Of a DNA stretch of 64,000 nt, positions 33,675 to 42,868 are shown in pieces; positions within the stretch are counted from its first letter, which is position 1, and every line of letters begins with the position of its first letter. Origin of the DNA: Myxococcales bacterium (GTDB lineage Bacteria; Myxococcota_A; Polyangia; Polyangiales; Polyangiaceae); contig SECP01000005.1 of assembly GCA_004193285.1 (NCBI GenBank), forward strand, positions 62,001 to 126,000. The letters run 5' to 3'. The translations under genes and the position numbers were made by a program. The notes beneath the pieces are model-generated. The model was not told the origin of the DNA and searched no databases. It saw nothing but the letters and a program-made list of their open reading frames with translations.

Positions 33675-33857
33675 TGCCCTGGGTGCGTGGGGGCTGCGCC
33701 CTCGATACCGCGCCGGGAGCCTAGCGAGAGCCACGTGGCGAGTCGAGTCAGGCGCCTCGGACGTTGCTCGAGAGGAGGGGTGGCTCACGCGGGTCCATCG
33801 GTCGCGCGGGGGCCGGGTTGCGGTGAAACCAGGGTAAAACGGCTGCTGAACGCCCTC

Positions 33858-34274
33858 TCAGGCTTCCGACAGCGCGTACAGGAGGTACCCGACGCAGCCC
33901 AGCAGGTTCAAAACGCCGAGCAGGATCCCTGCGGTTGCCATGCCGGCTCCGCCGACCAGGCCCGGCTTCCTTGCCGCCTGCCCGCGAGCGACGATGCCGG
34001 CGATGATGGCCGTGAGGCCGGTGATGGGGCCGAGGCAGAGCAAGATCCCACAGACGAGCGACAGCACCGCTGCTGGGCTCGCGGGTGGCTTCTCCCCCCT
34101 GGGCAGGCCGGTCTTCGGGTCGATGGTCATGGCGTGCATGGCCATGGTCTGAGCCGAGCCGGTGATCGGCTTGTTGAGTCCGCCCGGTTGCCCGGGGGCT
34201 CCATGGTACTGACCTGGCGGCGGGGGCCCGCCTCCGCCGTATCCGCCCGGGGGCGACTGCATGGCGTCGAGCAT
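33858..34274 (-). CDS. DUF4190-like small membrane protein
   Basis: A 138-residue protein with a Gly/Pro-rich N-terminal 55 residues (P-P-G-G-Y-G-G-G-G-P-P-P-P) and two membrane helices: A-A-V-L-S-L-V-C-G-I-L-L-C-L-G-P (about 69-90) and M-A-T-A-G-I-L-L-G-V-L-N-L-L-G (about 110-132), separated by a short V-A-R-G-Q-A-A-R-K loop. This matches the DUF4190 type, whose function is unknown. ATG 34274 or ATG 34262 could be the start. It is divergent from gatC, 63 bp away. Confidence 0.65.
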   Translation of the reverse strand: MLDAMQSPPGGYGGGGPPPPGQYHGAPGQPGGLNKPITGSAQTMAMHAMTIDPKTGLPRGEKPPASPAAVLSLVCGILLCLGPITGLTAIIAGIVARGQAARKPGLVGGAGMATAGILLGVLNLLGCVGYLLYALSEA

Positions 34275-34337
34275 AGCTGACCCGCCGCCGAAATGGGCTA
34301 GGCTCCGCGCGCCTCGGCCCGCCGGGCAATCTTCAAC

Positions 34338-34628
34338 ATGGCCATCACTCGCGAAAACGTACTTCACGTCGCCAAGCTGGCGCGCCTCGAGCTCACGGAA
34401 GCCGAGATCGACGTCATGCAGCGTGACCTCGACGGCATCCTGGAATACGTCAATCAGCTCTCCGAGCTGGACACGACGGACGTCCCCGCCACCACCCAGG
34501 TGGCCGTCGTCGCCGCCCCCTTCCGCGGCGACGAGCCTCGTCCCAGCCTCCCTCACGACCTGGCTCTCAGCCAGGCGCCCCGGTCTTCTTCGGACGGCTT
34601 CGCCGTCCCTGCCTTCGTGGATGAATGA
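34338..34628 (+). CDS. gatC: Asp-tRNA(Asn)/Glu-tRNA(Gln) amidotransferase subunit C
   Basis: A 96-residue GatC, the small clamp subunit that stabilises the GatA-GatB complex. The N-terminal pattern I-T-R-E-N-V-L-H-V-A-K-L-A-R-L-E-L-T-E and the L-D-T-T-D-V-P-A-T segment are family hallmarks. Its stop overlaps the gatA start by 4 bp, so subunits are co-translated. gatB is not in the window and must be elsewhere. Confidence 0.92.
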   Translation: MAITRENVLHVAKLARLELTEAEIDVMQRDLDGILEYVNQLSELDTTDVPATTQVAVVAAPFRGDEPRPSLPHDLALSQAPRSSSDGFAVPAFVDE

Positions 34629-36145
34629 TGAGCGACGTTCTCGAGCTTTCGATCGCGGATCTGGCTGACCAGGTCAAAAGTGGCACTCTCAGCGCGCGGG
34701 CCGTCACCGAGGCGGCTTTGGCCCGCATCGAGCGCACCCAAGACTTGAACGCGTTCCTCCACGTCTCCAAGGACGCGTCCCTGGCGGCGGCGGACGCGGT
34801 GGACGCCAAGCGCCAGCGCGGCGAAGCGCTCGGCAAGCTGGCCGGCGTCCCGATCGCGATCAAGGACGCGCTGTGCACGATGGACGCGCCCACCACGTGC
34901 GCCTCCAAGATCCTCACCCGCGTCGGAGAAGGCAACGCCGGCGGGACCGACCCGACTCGCGGCTTCCGCCCTCCTTACGATGCGACGGTGGTGGCGCGGC
35001 TGCGAGCGGCGGATGCCATCCTCATCGGCAAAGTGAACATGGACGAGTTCGCCATGGGCTCGTCCGGCGAAAACAGCGCCTTCGGTCCGTCGCGGAACCC
35101 TTGGGACAAGTCGCGCACTGCCGGCGGCTCCAGCAGCGGCAGCGCCGTGTCGGTGGCGGCCGGTCTCGCCCTCGGCGCGCTAGGTAGCGACACCGGTGGC
35201 TCAATCCGGCAGCCGGCGGCGCTATGCGGCGTCGTCGGCGTCAAGCCGAGCTACGGCCGCGTGTCACGCTACGGCCTGATCGCCTTCGCTTCGAGCTTGG
35301 ACCAGGTCGGCCCGTTTGCGCGCGACGTGAAGAGCGCGGCGCGGCTCCTCGAGGTCATCTCTGGTGCGGACCCGATGGACTCCACGAGCGCGGACCTGCC
35401 GGTGGGCGAGTACGAAGCCGCTTGCTCCAAGGACGTCAAAGGCCTGCGCATCGGCATCCCGGAGGAATACTTCGGCGAAGGGCTGGACCCGGCGATCGCG
35501 GAGAGCGTCCGCTCGGCCATCGCGGAGCTGGAGAAAGCGGGCTGCACCGTGAAGCCAGTGAGCCTGCCGCACACCAAGTACGGCATCGCGACGTACTACG
35601 TCGTCGCTACCGCGGAGGCGTCCAGCAACCTTGCCCGGTTCGACGGCGTGCGCTTCGGGCTCCGCATCGAAAACGTGAAGAGCGACCTGACCTCTCTTTA
35701 CGGAAAGACGCGCAACGCTGGCTTCGGCGCGGAGGTCAAGCGGCGCATCTTGCTCGGCACGTACGTGCTCAGCGCGGGCTACTACGACGCGTATTACAAG
35801 AAGGCCCAGCGCGTCCGCACGCTCATCAAGCGGGACTTCGACGCCGCGTTCGAGTCGGTGGATGCGATCGCCGTGCCGACCAGCCCCATTCCCGCCTTTC
35901 GGTTCGGCGAAAAGGTGGAGAGTCCTCTCGCGATGTACCTGGCCGACGTCTTCACCCTCCCGGCCAGCCTCGCTGGCATCGCTGGGCTCAGCGTGCCGTG
36001 CCGGCCCACGCCCGCCACCGCGAGCCAACCGGCCTTGCCAGTCGGGCTGCAGCTGCTCGGCCCTTCGTTCGCGGAGGAGCGCTTGTTCTCCTTGGCCGCG
36101 GAGGTCGAGCGTCGCATGGGCGGCGTGCAGCGGCCGCCCGCATGA
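34625..36145 (+). CDS. gatA: Asp-tRNA(Asn)/Glu-tRNA(Gln) amidotransferase subunit A
   Basis: A 506-residue amidase-signature enzyme that releases ammonia from glutamine for transamidation of misacylated tRNA. The Ser-cisSer-Lys triad is visible: Lys80 (P-I-A-I-K-D), cis-Ser169 in the G-G-S-S-S-G-S loop and nucleophile Ser193 in G-S-D-T-G-G-S-I-R-Q-P-A. The size is slightly above the usual 480-490, with an insertion near residues 101-115 (G-E-G-N-A-G-G-T-D-P-T-R). ATG 34625 overlaps the gatC stop; the next codon is also ATG. The stop overlaps the next gene's ATG. Presence of GatCA suggests indirect Gln- or Asn-tRNA synthesis. Confidence 0.95.
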   Translation: MMSDVLELSIADLADQVKSGTLSARAVTEAALARIERTQDLNAFLHVSKDASLAAADAVDAKRQRGEALGKLAGVPIAIKDALCTMDAPTTCASKILTRVGEGNAGGTDPTRGFRPPYDATVVARLRAADAILIGKVNMDEFAMGSSGENSAFGPSRNPWDKSRTAGGSSSGSAVSVAAGLALGALGSDTGGSIRQPAALCGVVGVKPSYGRVSRYGLIAFASSLDQVGPFARDVKSAARLLEVISGADPMDSTSADLPVGEYEAACSKDVKGLRIGIPEEYFGEGLDPAIAESVRSAIAELEKAGCTVKPVSLPHTKYGIATYYVVATAEASSNLARFDGVRFGLRIENVKSDLTSLYGKTRNAGFGAEVKRRILLGTYVLSAGYYDAYYKKAQRVRTLIKRDFDAAFESVDAIAVPTSPIPAFRFGEKVESPLAMYLADVFTLPASLAGIAGLSVPCRPTPATASQPALPVGLQLLGPSFAEERLFSLAAEVERRMGGVQRPPA

Positions 36146-36753
36146 GCGAGGGCGAGTACCGATGTGAGCGCGCCGGCCCGGCGCACACGGAAGCCTTGCT
36201 CGCGCTCCTGGAGAGCGCGGGCAGCGGCTGCTACTGCAATTACTGGCACTTCGTCGGCGACAAGAACGCCTGGCTGGAGCGCTGCTACGTGAGGCCGGAG
36301 GACAACCGTGTCGCCTTGGCAGAGCGGCTCCGCGGCGACGAGCTTTGCGGCGTCGTCGCTCGCGCGTCCTCCGGCGCGCTGTGCGGTTGGATGAAGGTAA
36401 CGCGCGCCGCGGAGGTAGCGCGGCTGTACGAGCAGCGCGTCTACCGGAGCCTTCCCTGCTTTGGCGCAGAGCCCGGCGCGCGCGCCGACGTGTACACCAT
36501 CGCCTGCGCCTACGTGGCCGAGGACGAGCGCGGGCGCGGCGTGGCCAAGGCGCTCCTGAGCGAAGCGATCGTCGCGGCGCGGGCTGCCGGCGCGAGCGCG
36601 CTCGAAGCCTTTCCGCGCGGCGGGCAGCTAGAAGCCGAGCGCCTCCGGGCGGACGAAGTGTGGATGGGCCCCGAGGCGCTGTTCCTGGCCGCCGGGTTCG
36701 CTCGCGTTTCGGATTTCCGCCCTTACCCCGTGCTGCGCCTACATCTGCGCTGA
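36142..36753 (+). CDS. GNAT-family N-acetyltransferase
   Basis: A 203-residue acetyltransferase-like protein. The acetyl-CoA loop is I-A-C-A-Y-V-A-E-D-E-R-G-R-G-V-A-K-A-L-L (R-x-x-G-x-A type) near residues 122-141, followed by the helix A-I-V-A-A-R-A-A-G-A. The N-terminal region has an unusual Cys/Trp motif G-C-Y-C-N-Y-W-H-F. Its start lies in the gatA stop (ATGA), so it is translationally coupled to the amidotransferase genes, though a functional link is unknown. The substrate cannot be predicted. Confidence 0.8.
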   Translation: MSEGEYRCERAGPAHTEALLALLESAGSGCYCNYWHFVGDKNAWLERCYVRPEDNRVALAERLRGDELCGVVARASSGALCGWMKVTRAAEVARLYEQRVYRSLPCFGAEPGARADVYTIACAYVAEDERGRGVAKALLSEAIVAARAAGASALEAFPRGGQLEAERLRADEVWMGPEALFLAAGFARVSDFRPYPVLRLHLR

Positions 36754-36859
36754 GCTGCCCAGGGCGGAGCGTCGCGGGCGATTGGACACCGCCCGGCGGT
36801 GCGGGATATCTTGACGAGGCTGCCTTCATCGCGCCTCGGGCGCGCTCGCCAAGCCGTTC

Positions 36860-38602
36860 ATGCTGCCTCAGGCTCTTCGTCTCGCCCGACTAGACGTGCT
36901 CCACGATCTGTCCCAGCGTTTGGCTGGCGAGTCGGTCGGGGGCTACTTCGGCGAGTGTTTGGACGCCCTACAGAGCGGGTCTTCGGCCAGAGTCGGCCTC
37001 GCCTTCGCTTACGACGAGCGCCTGGAGCTGGTCGCTGACCGGGGCCTACCCGCATCGCACCAGCCGCTCTCGGCGCTCCTGCGCGGAGCAAGCACGTTCG
37101 CGGAGCGCTGCCTCGCAACCCGCAAGCCGGTCCAGTCCGTCGACCTGCGCGCGGACCGCGACGGCGTGGACGACGCCGGAGAGCTGTTGGCGCTCGGCAC
37201 CCCCAGCGTGCTGGCGGTGCCGGTCCTGGACTTTCGCGCGGCGGTGGCCGCGTTCGTGCTGCTCTTTCCTAGCCCTGCCGATGTGGACGCGGAGACGATC
37301 ACGTTCGCGCGCAGCGTTGCGAATCTGGCTGCTCTCCGCAGCCAGCGGGAGCGGCGCACGGAAATCAAGCCAACCACCGAGGAGCAAGAGCAAACCGCGC
37401 ACATGGTCAGCCTGGGTCTGCTGACCGCCACCGTGGCCCACGAGCTACGTGGTCCGGCGGGGGCGCTCTTGCTCCAGCAGGAGGAGCTGAAGCGCATCTC
37501 GGAGCAGCTGAAGCTGCTGGATGACGGCGCAGATCCCGCGTTGAACGAGTCGGTGAGTGAGCTGTCGGAGCTCTCCGCGGACATCGGCACTGCGGTCACG
37601 CGCGTGCGAGAGACGGTTGAGCAACTGAGCATGGTCAGCCGGCGAGAGGTTGCGCCCGAGCACGTGGAGCTCGGCGAGGTGGTGGCAGAATCGCTCAGCA
37701 TCGCGCGCCCTCACCTCGAGCGCCGCGGCGTGAACCTCAGCACCGGCTTCGAGCCCGGCTGTTACACGATCGCGCGACGAGACAACCTGGCGCAGGTGGT
37801 CATCAACTTGGTGCTGAACGCGATGGATGCCTGCCTGGACACGTCTCCTCCGGAGGTGACGGTGCGCGTGCAGACGGCGGGCGAGCACGTGGCCCTCATC
37901 GTCGAGGACAACGGCCCGGGCGTACCGGCGGCGGCGATTCCTCACATATTCAAGCCGTTTTTCACGACCAAGGAGCGAGGCGCGGGCACCGGGCTCGGGC
38001 TGAAGATCTGTTCGGACGTGGTGAGCGCGCATGGCGGGCACATCGAGGTGCACGAGCGCGTCGGCGGCGGCGCTTCCTTTCGCGCGCTGTTACCCCGGGC
38101 TCGGGAGAACAGCGGCTTGCTGGCGCTGCCCATCGCCGCCGCGAGCCGCGCGCCACGCTCGCCGGTCCGGCACAAGCAGGTCCTCGTGGTGGACGACGAC
38201 CCCGTTTTTTCGCGCACCATCCGCCGCTCACTCAAGCCGCACGACGTGCGCACGTGCGGGGCCGCCTCGGAGGCGCAAGCGCTGCTACTGGACTCTCGTT
38301 ACACTCCCGATCTCGTGCTGTGCGATGTGTTCTTGCCCGGTGCGAACGGCAACCTGCTGCACGCACGAGTAGCGCGGCAAAGGCCGGAGGTGGCGCGTCG
38401 CTTCGTGTTCGTCACCGGTGGGGCGCTGGGCAAAGAGGAAGCGGCGTACCTGCGTGCTTCTGGCTGCACCACCCTGTTCAAGCCGGTGGAGCTCAAGAGT
38501 CTATTGGAGCTGCTGGAGGACGCGAGCCCCGCTTCAGGGCCTCCCAACACGGTCAAAACCCTGCTGCAGGAACCGCCCTCGTCTTCGAACCGGTTTGGTT
38601 AG
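36860..38602 (+). CDS. Hybrid sensor histidine kinase with GAF-like input and C-terminal receiver
   Basis: A 580-residue soluble protein. Residues about 10-160 look like a GAF domain; residues about 180-260 hold the phospho-acceptor helix with V-A-H-E-L-R-G-P (His194); residues about 300-415 are the ATPase domain with N-box Asn320, V-E-D-N-G-P-G and G-T-G-L-G-L (376-381); residues about 440-565 form a receiver domain with V-V-D-D-D and acceptor Asp489 in L-V-L-C-D-V-F-L-P-G. It has no membrane helix, so it senses a cytosolic cue. Its stop overlaps the convergent Ser/Thr kinase stop by 4 bp. A downstream output regulator is not adjacent. Confidence 0.9.
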   Translation: MLPQALRLARLDVLHDLSQRLAGESVGGYFGECLDALQSGSSARVGLAFAYDERLELVADRGLPASHQPLSALLRGASTFAERCLATRKPVQSVDLRADRDGVDDAGELLALGTPSVLAVPVLDFRAAVAAFVLLFPSPADVDAETITFARSVANLAALRSQRERRTEIKPTTEEQEQTAHMVSLGLLTATVAHELRGPAGALLLQQEELKRISEQLKLLDDGADPALNESVSELSELSADIGTAVTRVRETVEQLSMVSRREVAPEHVELGEVVAESLSIARPHLERRGVNLSTGFEPGCYTIARRDNLAQVVINLVLNAMDACLDTSPPEVTVRVQTAGEHVALIVEDNGPGVPAAAIPHIFKPFFTTKERGAGTGLGLKICSDVVSAHGGHIEVHERVGGGASFRALLPRARENSGLLALPIAAASRAPRSPVRHKQVLVVDDDPVFSRTIRRSLKPHDVRTCGAASEAQALLLDSRYTPDLVLCDVFLPGANGNLLHARVARQRPEVARRFVFVTGGALGKEEAAYLRASGCTTLFKPVELKSLLELLEDASPASGPPNTVKTLLQEPPSSSNRFG

Positions 38603-40266
38603 CTGCCCTGCGTCCAGGCCCAGCCGGGAGCGTTGAGCAGCCCGAGGCTGAGCCCCAAAAACACGCCTCGCATCACCTCCGCGGGCTCGGCCATCCCCGC
38701 CGAGGCGAGCGCGCCGCCAAGCTCGTCCAACGAGCGTTTGTGCGGCGCTTGCTCGATGGCTCGCCGCTCCCCCAAGCTCAGCCCGAACTCGGACGGATCC
38801 CGACGCAGCGAGGTGCCGCGGTTCAGCGGCAAGCGGCGAATCGGGGCGAGCCACGCCGCGATCTCGTTCACCGTGAAGCGCTCGCGCACGATGCGGCTCA
38901 CCACCGGCAAGATCGAGATACGCTGCATGTGCACCGGGTGCTCGCTGCGCGAAGCGGTGAACGTGAGCATGCCGTCGCCGAACGCGAACAGCCCGCGCAA
39001 AAGCATCTCCGCGCCGCTGCCGTGCGGCGCCACCAGCTTGCCGTCCTCGAACGCGAGTCGGAGCTCGCCGTGAGTCCCCTCCACGTGCAGCTCGCCCGTG
39101 TCCGCATTGAGGGAGATGGCGAAAACTAGGGCCGGCAGCTCGGGGCGGACCAGCGCGCGGCGGAAGGGTAAGCCGGGCATGGGCGCGGCCGGCACGCTGT
39201 TGCGGCTCAAGGGCGGCGGCGCGGCCGTCGTGGGGCGGAGGACCGGGCGCGGGCTGGGGGCCGGCGGCGGCGCGGTCGGGCCCAGCGTGCTCGGCAAGCG
39301 GGTCACCTCATGCGTGCCGCTCCGCGACGGCAGCACGCCGAGCGCGGACAGCCAGGGTACGAGCTCCGAGTCGTCTAGCGTGATCTGCGAGCTCTGCGCG
39401 AGCCGGCGCAGCGCGGCCGCAAAGCTCCGCGCGCTGTCGAAGCGATCGGCGGGAGCCTTGGCCAGAGCCTGCCGGAGCACGTCGAGAACGGGCGGAGCCA
39501 GGTCCGTCCCGTACTTGTCGAGCGCGGACAAGTCCGCCTCGTAAATTTTGGTCAGGATGTCGAACTCGTTCTGGCCTGAAAATAGTGGCCGGGCGATGAG
39601 CATCTCCGAAAGGATGATGCCGACCGTGAAAAGGTCGCTCCGGGGGTCGACCTCGATGCCCATCACCTGCTCGGGTGACATGTAGCCGACTTTGCCCTTG
39701 AGCTCGCCGGGGTACGTTCGGCGGTCCACGTAGGCGCTCCGCACGATACCGAAGTCGGCGAGCTTCACGTCGCCGGCGCGGCCGATGAGCACGTTGCCCG
39801 GGGACACGTCGCGGTGCACGATGTGGAGCGGATTGTTGTTCTCGTCGCACGCGTCGTGGGCGAAGGACAGGCCGGTCAGCACCTCGTGCGCGATGAAGAG
39901 GGCGGCCCCGAGCGGGAAACGCTCCCGCCGGCCGGACACGTACCGGAGCAGCTTGGCGAGCGAGACCCCCTCCACGTACTCCATCGCCATGAAGAGCTCG
40001 CCCTGGCTCTCCCCGAAATCGATGACCTGAACGATGTTCGGGTGGCAGAGCGGGGCGGAGATGCGCGCTTCGTCGCAGAACATCGCGACGAAGCGCGAGT
40101 CTTGGGCGAGCTCGGGCAAGATGCGCTTGAGCGCCACCTTCTTCGCGAACCCGTGGGGGCCGGCGCGATAAGCCACGAACACCTCGGCCATCCCGCCCAA
40201 ACCCAGCCGCTCGCCGAGCTCGTACGGGCCGAGCACCGTGCGTGCCGGCCGTGGCTTGCCTTGCAT
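38599..40266 (-). CDS. Ser/Thr protein kinase with C-terminal DUF4388-like domain
   Basis: A 555-residue cytosolic kinase. The catalytic domain (about 14-300) has G-L-G-G-M-A-E-V-F, Lys47 in V-A-L-K-R-I, H-R-D-V-S-P-G-N (Asp153) and D-F-G (Asp171); the H-R-D-V-S-P-G-N form is typical of myxobacterial kinases. A Pro-rich linker (330-380) leads to a C-terminal region (about 385-545) with A-L-V-F-A-I-S-L-N-A-D-T-G-E-L-H-V and a G-x-L-x-F-x-x-G-K-L-V-like turn, resembling PatA/DUF4388 domains found in signalling proteins. No membrane helix is seen. It may act together with the convergent hybrid histidine kinase, but only position suggests this. Confidence 0.88.
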   Translation of the reverse strand: MQGKPRPARTVLGPYELGERLGLGGMAEVFVAYRAGPHGFAKKVALKRILPELAQDSRFVAMFCDEARISAPLCHPNIVQVIDFGESQGELFMAMEYVEGVSLAKLLRYVSGRRERFPLGAALFIAHEVLTGLSFAHDACDENNNPLHIVHRDVSPGNVLIGRAGDVKLADFGIVRSAYVDRRTYPGELKGKVGYMSPEQVMGIEVDPRSDLFTVGIILSEMLIARPLFSGQNEFDILTKIYEADLSALDKYGTDLAPPVLDVLRQALAKAPADRFDSARSFAAALRRLAQSSQITLDDSELVPWLSALGVLPSRSGTHEVTRLPSTLGPTAPPPAPSPRPVLRPTTAAPPPLSRNSVPAAPMPGLPFRRALVRPELPALVFAISLNADTGELHVEGTHGELRLAFEDGKLVAPHGSGAEMLLRGLFAFGDGMLTFTASRSEHPVHMQRISILPVVSRIVRERFTVNEIAAWLAPIRRLPLNRGTSLRRDPSEFGLSLGERRAIEQAPHKRSLDELGGALASAGMAEPAEVMRGVFLGLSLGLLNAPGWAWTQGS

Positions 40267-40354
40267 TGTGACTAGTCAGCGTAGCGCGGAAGCTCGCGTC
40301 ATTCTCACAAAAATCAAGACCATTTGGGGCGCGCTTTGGACTACGGTTTCTAAA

Positions 40355-41413
40355 GTGAGCGAGGAGCGCACATCACCCCACTCGATCCGCAAGGCAAGCG
40401 GTGACGTACTCAAGGTTTCTGGGAAACGTCGCGTGGTTGCCATCACCGGCGCGGCATCATTCCTAGGACTCAACTTGATCGGCCTCCTGGAGGACGATCC
40501 TCGAGTCAGCAAAATTGTCTGTCTCGACACCACGTCGCCGCCCACCGTCGGCGCCAAGTCGCGCTTTTACGAGCTCGACCTGGTGCAGCCCGGGGCGGAA
40601 GAGCGGATTGCGGAGGTGTTCGCGGCGGAAGCGGTGGATACCGCCGTCCATCTCGGCCTTCTGGAGTCACCGTCACGGGAGACGAGCTACGCCCACGAGC
40701 TAGAGGGCGTGGGGACGATGCAGGTGCTGAACGCGTGCCGTCGCGCTCGCACCCACAAGCTCATCGTCAGAAGCTTCACCTGGCTGTACGGCGCTCGGGC
40801 AACGAATCCGGCCTTTCTGTCGGAAAAACACGTACTTCGCGCCCGCGCGTCCGACCCGTTTTTTCAAGACAAGCTGGCGGTGGAGGAGCAGCTCCTGCGC
40901 TTCCGGCAACCCGGGCAAGGGCGCGTCGTCACCGTGCTGCGCACGGCGCCGGTGATCGGGCCCAGCGTGGACAATTTCGTGACACGCTACCTCCGCTTGG
41001 CCCGCGTTCCCACCGTGCTCGGCTTCGATCCGCTCTGGCAGTTCTTGCACGAGGCGGACGCGGTGGCGGCGCTGAAGCTCGCGGTCGATCGCGACGCACC
41101 CGGCGTCTTCAACTTGGCGAGCGAAGGCGTGCTGCCACTGAGCATGGCCATTCGCTTGCTCGGCCGAGCGCGTTTGCCCCTCCCGCGGCCGCTGCTGAAG
41201 CCCACCCTCGGCGCGCTCTGGCTCGCCAAAGTGGGCAATGCGGCCCCTGCCCTGCTCGAATACCTGCAGTACGCCTGCGTAGCAGACACCTCGCTCGCCA
41301 AAAGCCGGCTCGGCTTCGTACCCGTCTTCTCCAGCCGCGAAGCCCTGAGTGATTTCGCGAGCGCCGAGCAATTGCGTGAAGCCAAGTTGCTTTCCTCGGA
41401 GACCCCGGCGTGA
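40355..41413 (+). CDS. NAD-dependent epimerase/dehydratase-like SDR protein
   Basis: A 352-residue extended-SDR protein. The nucleotide loop is V-A-I-T-G-A-A-S-F-L-G-L-N-L, close to the canonical T-G-x-x-G-F-L-G but with Ala-Ser replacing part of it; a tyrosine lies in F-T-W-L-Y-G and a lysine in F-F-Q-D-K-L-A-V-E, so the classical Y-x3-K pair is not conserved. GTG 40355 is a tentative start; the frame is open upstream to 40238 but would run into the divergent kinase gene's 5' end. It overlaps the following acyltransferase by 4 bp. A sugar- or lipid-modifying role is possible; substrate unknown. Confidence 0.72.
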   Translation: MSEERTSPHSIRKASGDVLKVSGKRRVVAITGAASFLGLNLIGLLEDDPRVSKIVCLDTTSPPTVGAKSRFYELDLVQPGAEERIAEVFAAEAVDTAVHLGLLESPSRETSYAHELEGVGTMQVLNACRRARTHKLIVRSFTWLYGARATNPAFLSEKHVLRARASDPFFQDKLAVEEQLLRFRQPGQGRVVTVLRTAPVIGPSVDNFVTRYLRLARVPTVLGFDPLWQFLHEADAVAALKLAVDRDAPGVFNLASEGVLPLSMAIRLLGRARLPLPRPLLKPTLGALWLAKVGNAAPALLEYLQYACVADTSLAKSRLGFVPVFSSREALSDFASAEQLREAKLLSSETPA

Positions 41414-42846
41414 CCCGCAAAGACAAGAAAGACGAAAAGCTCGCTTCGCTCCTGCGGCCTGCTACCAAGCGCGGCTTGGACAAGAAGCACAAGGCCAAGG
41501 GCAAGCACAAAGCGGAGGCGGGCGCGGCCTTGCGCGCGCGCACGAGCGAGTCGCCGCCCCGCGGCAGCACGCCGAAGAAACGGCGCCAGCGCCCGGTAGA
41601 GGCGGAGGCCGAGAGCGCAGCGGCTCCGGTTGCGCCCGCCCCCAGCGCCCCGCTGGACGCGAAGGGGCTGCCGCAGGTGGCTCTGGAGCCCGCCTACGAG
41701 CTCACCGCCGACGGCGACGACTTCGAGGCACTGAGCTCGGACGTACCGGAGCTCGGAATCGGAGGGCGGGTTCTGCCGCCCCATGTCCGCTTCGAGGAGG
41801 ACGCGCTGGAGAGCTACCACCCGAGCGCGCCGGCGCTCAGCGGTGACGTCGAGGATCAGATCCGCGCGCTCGAGGCGCGGCTAGATGGCCTGATTCAAGG
41901 CGCGAGCCGCGGCCAAGAAAGCGCCCCTTTGGCGCCGCCCGGCGTCGTTGAGGCGGAGGTGGAGCGGGAGCCGGCAACGGCCGAGGCGATCGCGGTAGAG
42001 AGCGCGGCGGAGCTGGCGGATAGCCGCTACTACGTCGAAAAGTGGGGTCGTAAAGGCCTGCGTAGCCGCGCGGAAGAGGTCGACGAGTTCGGCCTGGACC
42101 GCAGCTTCGACGCCAAGCTCCGCCCCGTGCTGGACTTCGTGTATCGCCGCTACTTCCGCGTCCAAACCGAGGGCATCGAGAACGTGCCGAGCGAGGGCAA
42201 GGCCGTCGTCGTCGGCAATCACTCGGGGTCAATCCCGCTGGACGGGCTCATGCTGCGGACCGCGCTGCGCACGGATCATCCCGCCGGGCGCGACCTCCGC
42301 TGGCTCGCAGAAGACTTCCTGTTTTACCTGCCATTCGCGGGCGTGTTCATGAACCGAGCCGGCGCAGTGCGCGCTTGCCAAGAGAACGCCGAACGGTTGC
42401 TCTCGCGCGACAACCTCATCGCGGTCTTCCCGGAGGGCGTGCAGGGCATTCGCAAGCTCTTCCGTGATCGCTACCGTTTGCAGCGGTTCGGGCGCGGCGG
42501 CTACATTCGCCTGTGCCTGCGCACCCGCGCGCCGCTCATCCCGTGCGCGATCATCGGCGGCGAAGAGTCGAGCCCGCTCCTTTACCGCTTCGATACGCTG
42601 GCTGATCTGCTGCGGATCCCCTACTTGCCGGTCACGCCCACCTTTCCTGCGCTGGGCGCGCTCGGGCTCGTCCCCGCGCCCACCAAGTGGCGCATCAAGT
42701 TCGGTGAGCCCATCCCGTTCGACAACTACGGCCCCGAGGCCGCGGACGACGACTTGCTCGTCGGCAGGCTCTCCGAGCGCGTGCGCAGCACCATCCAGAG
42801 CATGCTGGATACGGGCTTGCAGAAACGCAAAAGCATCTGGTTCTGA
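41410..42846 (+). CDS. Lysophospholipid acyltransferase-family protein with long N-terminal extension
   Basis: A 478-residue protein. The C-terminal half (about 235-478) is a PlsC-type acyltransferase: N-H-S-G-S-I-P-L-D (His271, Asp278, the H-x(6)-D variant of the usual H-x4-D) and F-P-E-G (340-343), plus P-L-I-P-C-A-I-I-G-G. The first 240 residues are a Lys-rich segment followed by acidic Ala/Pro-rich sequence with no known fold, about twice the normal size for the family. The GTG start lies in the preceding gene's stop. It probably acylates lysophosphatidate or a related lipid at the inner membrane; the extension may bind partners. Confidence 0.8.
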   Translation: MTRKDKKDEKLASLLRPATKRGLDKKHKAKGKHKAEAGAALRARTSESPPRGSTPKKRRQRPVEAEAESAAAPVAPAPSAPLDAKGLPQVALEPAYELTADGDDFEALSSDVPELGIGGRVLPPHVRFEEDALESYHPSAPALSGDVEDQIRALEARLDGLIQGASRGQESAPLAPPGVVEAEVEREPATAEAIAVESAAELADSRYYVEKWGRKGLRSRAEEVDEFGLDRSFDAKLRPVLDFVYRRYFRVQTEGIENVPSEGKAVVVGNHSGSIPLDGLMLRTALRTDHPAGRDLRWLAEDFLFYLPFAGVFMNRAGAVRACQENAERLLSRDNLIAVFPEGVQGIRKLFRDRYRLQRFGRGGYIRLCLRTRAPLIPCAIIGGEESSPLLYRFDTLADLLRIPYLPVTPTFPALGALGLVPAPTKWRIKFGEPIPFDNYGPEAADDDLLVGRLSERVRSTIQSMLDTGLQKRKSIWF

Positions 42847-42868
42847 AGCCTCCCCGCACCGAGCCGCG

